Source: Burkholderia sp. Ac-20365 | GTDB taxonomy: Bacteria > Pseudomonadota > Gammaproteobacteria > Burkholderiales > Burkholderiaceae | Direction of reading: 5' to 3' | Assembly (NCBI RefSeq): GCF_017104715.1 | Contig: NZ_JAAGPI010000031.1 | Coordinates: 45,245-109,244, forward strand | DNA length: 64,000 bases | Part shown: positions 62,279 through 64,000 of the stretch, piece by piece | Layout: every line of letters starts with the position of its first letter | Position numbering within the stretch: the stretch's first letter is position 1 | The notes under the pieces: model-generated | What the model was told of the DNA's origin: nothing | The model's input: the letters and a program-made list of their open reading frames with translations, nothing else | Database searches by the model: none | Made by a program: the position numbers and the translations under genes

Positions 62279-62949
62279 GTGAAGAGTCCGTGCTCGTCTT
62301 TGTCGTCGACGACGATCCGTCCGTGCGCCGCGCGCTCACACGGCTCATCAGGTTGGCGGGACACGAGGTCGAGGCGTACGGTTCGGCTCGCGAGTTTCTC
62401 GAGCATGCGCGCGCCGGGCACGCACCGGCGTGCGTCGTGCTCGACGTGCAATTGCCCGATCTGAGCGGACTCGAGTTGCAGCGCGAACTCGATGCACGTC
62501 TGCCCATCATCTTTCTGACAGGGCACGGCGACATCGCGATGACCGTCGGCGCGATCAAGGCCGGCGCGTCCGATTTCCTCACCAAGCCCGTGCGCGACGA
62601 CGACCTGTTGCGCGCGATCGATCAGGCACTCGCGCGCTCCGTCGAAATATCGAAGTCGATGCACGAACTCGAAGAATTGCGCAGCCGCGTCGGACGCCTG
62701 ACGGTACGAGAGCGGGAAGTGATGAATCTCGTCGTGCTCGGCCGCCTGAACAAACAGGTGGCCTGCGAACTCGGCACGGTCGAGAAAACCGTCAAGGCAC
62801 ATCGCGCGCGCGTGATGCAGAAGATGGAAGTCAGCTCGCTTGCCGAACTGGTGCGCATCGCCGACAAGGTGGCCGGCGCGAAGGGCGAAAGCCATGCCGC
62901 GGAGCCACCGCACGCCGTCCCGTCCGTGCTCGTGCGCAACGCCGACTAA
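62275..62949 (+). CDS. FixJ/TodT-type response regulator
   Basis: A 224-residue response regulator. The receiver domain (about 5-120) has the acidic triad VDDD, the phosphorylated Asp near 57 (VVLDVQ), the switch FLTGHGD and FLTKPV with the conserved Lys. The LuxR-type helix-turn-helix (about 140-200) has LTVREREVMNLVVLGRLNKQ. The start overlaps the kinase stop as ATGA, so the pair is translationally coupled. It probably binds palindromes such as the GGACCAAGGTCC sites nearby. Confidence 0.92.
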   Translation: MSEESVLVFVVDDDPSVRRALTRLIRLAGHEVEAYGSAREFLEHARAGHAPACVVLDVQLPDLSGLELQRELDARLPIIFLTGHGDIAMTVGAIKAGASDFLTKPVRDDDLLRAIDQALARSVEISKSMHELEELRSRVGRLTVREREVMNLVVLGRLNKQVACELGTVEKTVKAHRARVMQKMEVSSLAELVRIADKVAGAKGESHAAEPPHAVPSVLVRNAD

Positions 62950-62958
62950 ACGGATACG

Positions 62959-62973
62959 GGACCAAGGTCCAAT
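62959..62973. promoter_or_regulatory. GGACCAAGGTCC palindrome, site 1
   Basis: GGACC-AA-GGTCC followed by AATACC lies between the FixJ-type regulator gene and the single-domain receiver gene. The 15 bases GGACCAAGGTCCAAT recur at site 2, 63533-63547. Confidence 0.5.
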
Positions 62974-63060
62974 ACCACCGGAGCCCACAGTCTCATAGTC
63001 TATTGCTGAGACGCCCACGCACGGCTTGCGTGGACGTAGCGGCTCAATGGGCTAATCAGA

Positions 63061-63447
63061 ATGGGCACAGATAAACCATTCGTCGTCGTGGTCGACGACG
63101 ATGCGTCGGTGGGCAGGGCGATCAGGCGTCTGCTGCGCTCCGTCGGGATCGCGGCCGACACGTACACGAGCGGCGACGAATTTCTCGACGTGCTGTCGGC
63201 GACGCCTTCCTATCGTCCCGACTGCGCGATCCTCGACGTGCAGATGCCCGGCTCCAATGGAATCGAGGTGCAGCGCCGGTTGGCCGGCACTTCCGTGCCC
63301 GTCATTTTCATCACGGCCCACGACGACGCGGGCGTGCGCGAAGCCGCGCTCGCGGCCGGCGCGCGGGCCTATCTGCGAAAGCCATTCAACGATGTGCTCT
63401 TCATCCGGACAGTGTGCTCGGTGCTGGGCATCGTTGCGCCGTTATGA
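63061..63447 (+). CDS. Single-domain response regulator (receiver only)
   Basis: A 128-residue CheY/DivK-like receiver with no output domain. VVDDDASVGRAIRRLL, the phosphorylated Asp near 59 (CAILDVQMPG), the switch FITAHDDAG and the conserved Lys (LRKPF) are present. It lies 111 bases after the FixJ-type regulator with a palindromic site between, so it may be a co-regulated accessory receiver or phosphate sink for the kinase. Confidence 0.88.
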   Translation: MGTDKPFVVVVDDDASVGRAIRRLLRSVGIAADTYTSGDEFLDVLSATPSYRPDCAILDVQMPGSNGIEVQRRLAGTSVPVIFITAHDDAGVREAALAAGARAYLRKPFNDVLFIRTVCSVLGIVAPL

Positions 63448-63532
63448 CGCGGCTGGCAATCCCTGTGAGCTGGGCCGGAGCAAGGCGGTGCAGGTGATGT
63501 TGCGCAAGATCATTGTCGACAGGAGGGGTATT

Positions 63533-63547
63533 GGACCAAGGTCCAAT
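63533..63547. promoter_or_regulatory. GGACCAAGGTCC palindrome, site 2
   Basis: ATTGGACC-AA-GGTCCAAT (63530-63547) is a perfect 18-base inverted repeat with a GGT left flank. It lies upstream of the exported glycine-rich gene at 63685 and shares 15 bases with site 1. Confidence 0.55.
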
Positions 63548-63684
63548 TGTTTTCGACCTGCCCCGATTCCACACTTGACTGCATCGGACTCGCCGGGCCG
63601 GCTGGCGCGCATCTGGAATCGTCCGCCGCGCAATGCGCGCGCAACGAGCACGACGGACACCACTATCGCTTGGGGAGCTTCATC

Positions 63685-64000
63685 ATGAGACGTACTTTTC
63701 GAAACGCGCCGTTGTGCACCGCGCTGCTGCTGATGGCAGGCGCGGTATCGGCGCAGCAACCTATCTTCTATCCCGCCAAAGGCCAAAGCCAGCAGACGCA
63801 GTCGAACGACACTGCGCAGTGCCACAACTGGGCGACGCAGAACACGGGCGTGAACCCTGCCGCGCTTGCGCAGAACTCCGCGAATCAGCCGCCTCCGCCC
63901 GGACCGTCGGGGCAGCGTCTTGGCGGCGCGGCGCGCGGTGCGGCCGGGGGCGCTGCGATCGGCGCAATTGCAGGCGATGCCGGCAAGGGCGCGGCGGCGG
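63685..64000 (+). CDS. Exported glycine-zipper-like protein, partial
   Basis: This frame is cut by the window end; no stop is reached. The first 22 residues are a signal peptide (MRRTFRNAPLCTALLLMAGA then VSA). The mature start is Gln/Ser/Asn-rich, with CHNWATQNTGVNPAAL, and then becomes Gly/Ala-rich (GGAARGAAGGAAIGAIAGDAG), like the glycine-zipper or YMGG-type envelope proteins. GGGGAG lies upstream of the ATG. A regulatory palindrome lies 140 bases upstream, so it may be a target of the two-component system. Confidence 0.65.
   Translation, partial: MRRTFRNAPLCTALLLMAGAVSAQQPIFYPAKGQSQQTQSNDTAQCHNWATQNTGVNPAALAQNSANQPPPPGPSGQRLGGAARGAAGGAAIGAIAGDAGKGAAA

Noticed and set aside
1..64000. CRISPR array or prophage in the window
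   Set aside because: No short regularly spaced repeats, cas genes, integrase or phage structural genes are seen.

Overview
The window is ordinary, dense chromosome from a high-GC betaproteobacterium. The gene content points to Burkholderia sensu lato, most likely Paraburkholderia or a close relative: a fused glucokinase/HexR regulator next to zwf and pgl, a gts-type glucose ABC transporter, a rib-nusB-hemL cluster, and ftsK-lolA-rarA-serS housekeeping genes. I see no prophage, transposase or CRISPR array. The genus is an inference from gene content, not from a marker comparison.

Layout. 1-6.7 kb: end of a liv branched-chain amino acid transporter operon (livF), a first copy of a large palindromic repeat, a GNAT acetyltransferase, an argD-type aminotransferase, a ferredoxin-type flavoreductase, an SDR protein, a small membrane protein and rsuA. 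6.8-12.6 kb: a likely operon of an enolase-superfamily enzyme plus a ProXWV-type betaine ABC transporter, with a divergent MocR/GntR regulator. 12.6-20.2 kb: an exported alpha/beta hydrolase, an aromatic amino acid permease, tRNA-Leu, hemN, a YkgJ protein, a DUF1439 lipoprotein, uppP, trmB and tRNA-Gly. 20.2-29.0 kb: YggT, EthD, a Rossmann/DUF2520 protein, a 53-codon gene, a PXPV-repeat protein, a LysE exporter, ubiD, a candidate small RNA, a lytic transglycosylase and a class I aminotransferase. 29.1-35.3 kb: nusB-ribH-ribB(X)-ribE-ribD-hemL on the minus strand, then an EVE-like protein. 35.5-46.8 kb: a Bcr/CflA exporter, the second palindromic repeat, then the glucose module, in which glk-hexR, pgl and zwf face gtsABCD across a near-perfect HexR operator. 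46.9-60.4 kb: TRIC and Smr proteins, trxB, ftsK, lolA, a LysR regulator divergent from a SpeB-family ureohydrolase, an NCS1 permease, rarA, serS, tRNA-Ser and a small hydrophilic protein. 60.9-64.0 kb: a PAS histidine kinase, a FixJ-type response regulator, a single-domain receiver and the start of an exported glycine-rich protein.

How genes work together. In the glucose block, the GtsABCD transporter imports hexose, Glk phosphorylates it, and Zwf and Pgl carry it toward the Entner-Doudoroff pathway. The HexR half of the Glk fusion probably represses both directions from one operator that overlaps two divergent promoters. In the betaine-transporter block, the enolase-superfamily gene lies first in the apparent transcription unit, and the ATPase lacks the CBS osmosensing region. 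This suggests catabolism of an imported betaine-like compound rather than osmoprotection. The rib block supplies lumazine and riboflavin synthesis, but its RibA-like domain lacks the zinc cysteines.

Most notable non-coding signals: two copies of an approximately 0.7 kb imperfect giant palindrome, each lying tail-to-tail between convergent genes; the shared HexR operator; an orphan tRNA 3' end before ftsK; a promoter-plus-terminator small RNA candidate; and a repeated GGACCAAGGTCC palindrome around the two-component genes.
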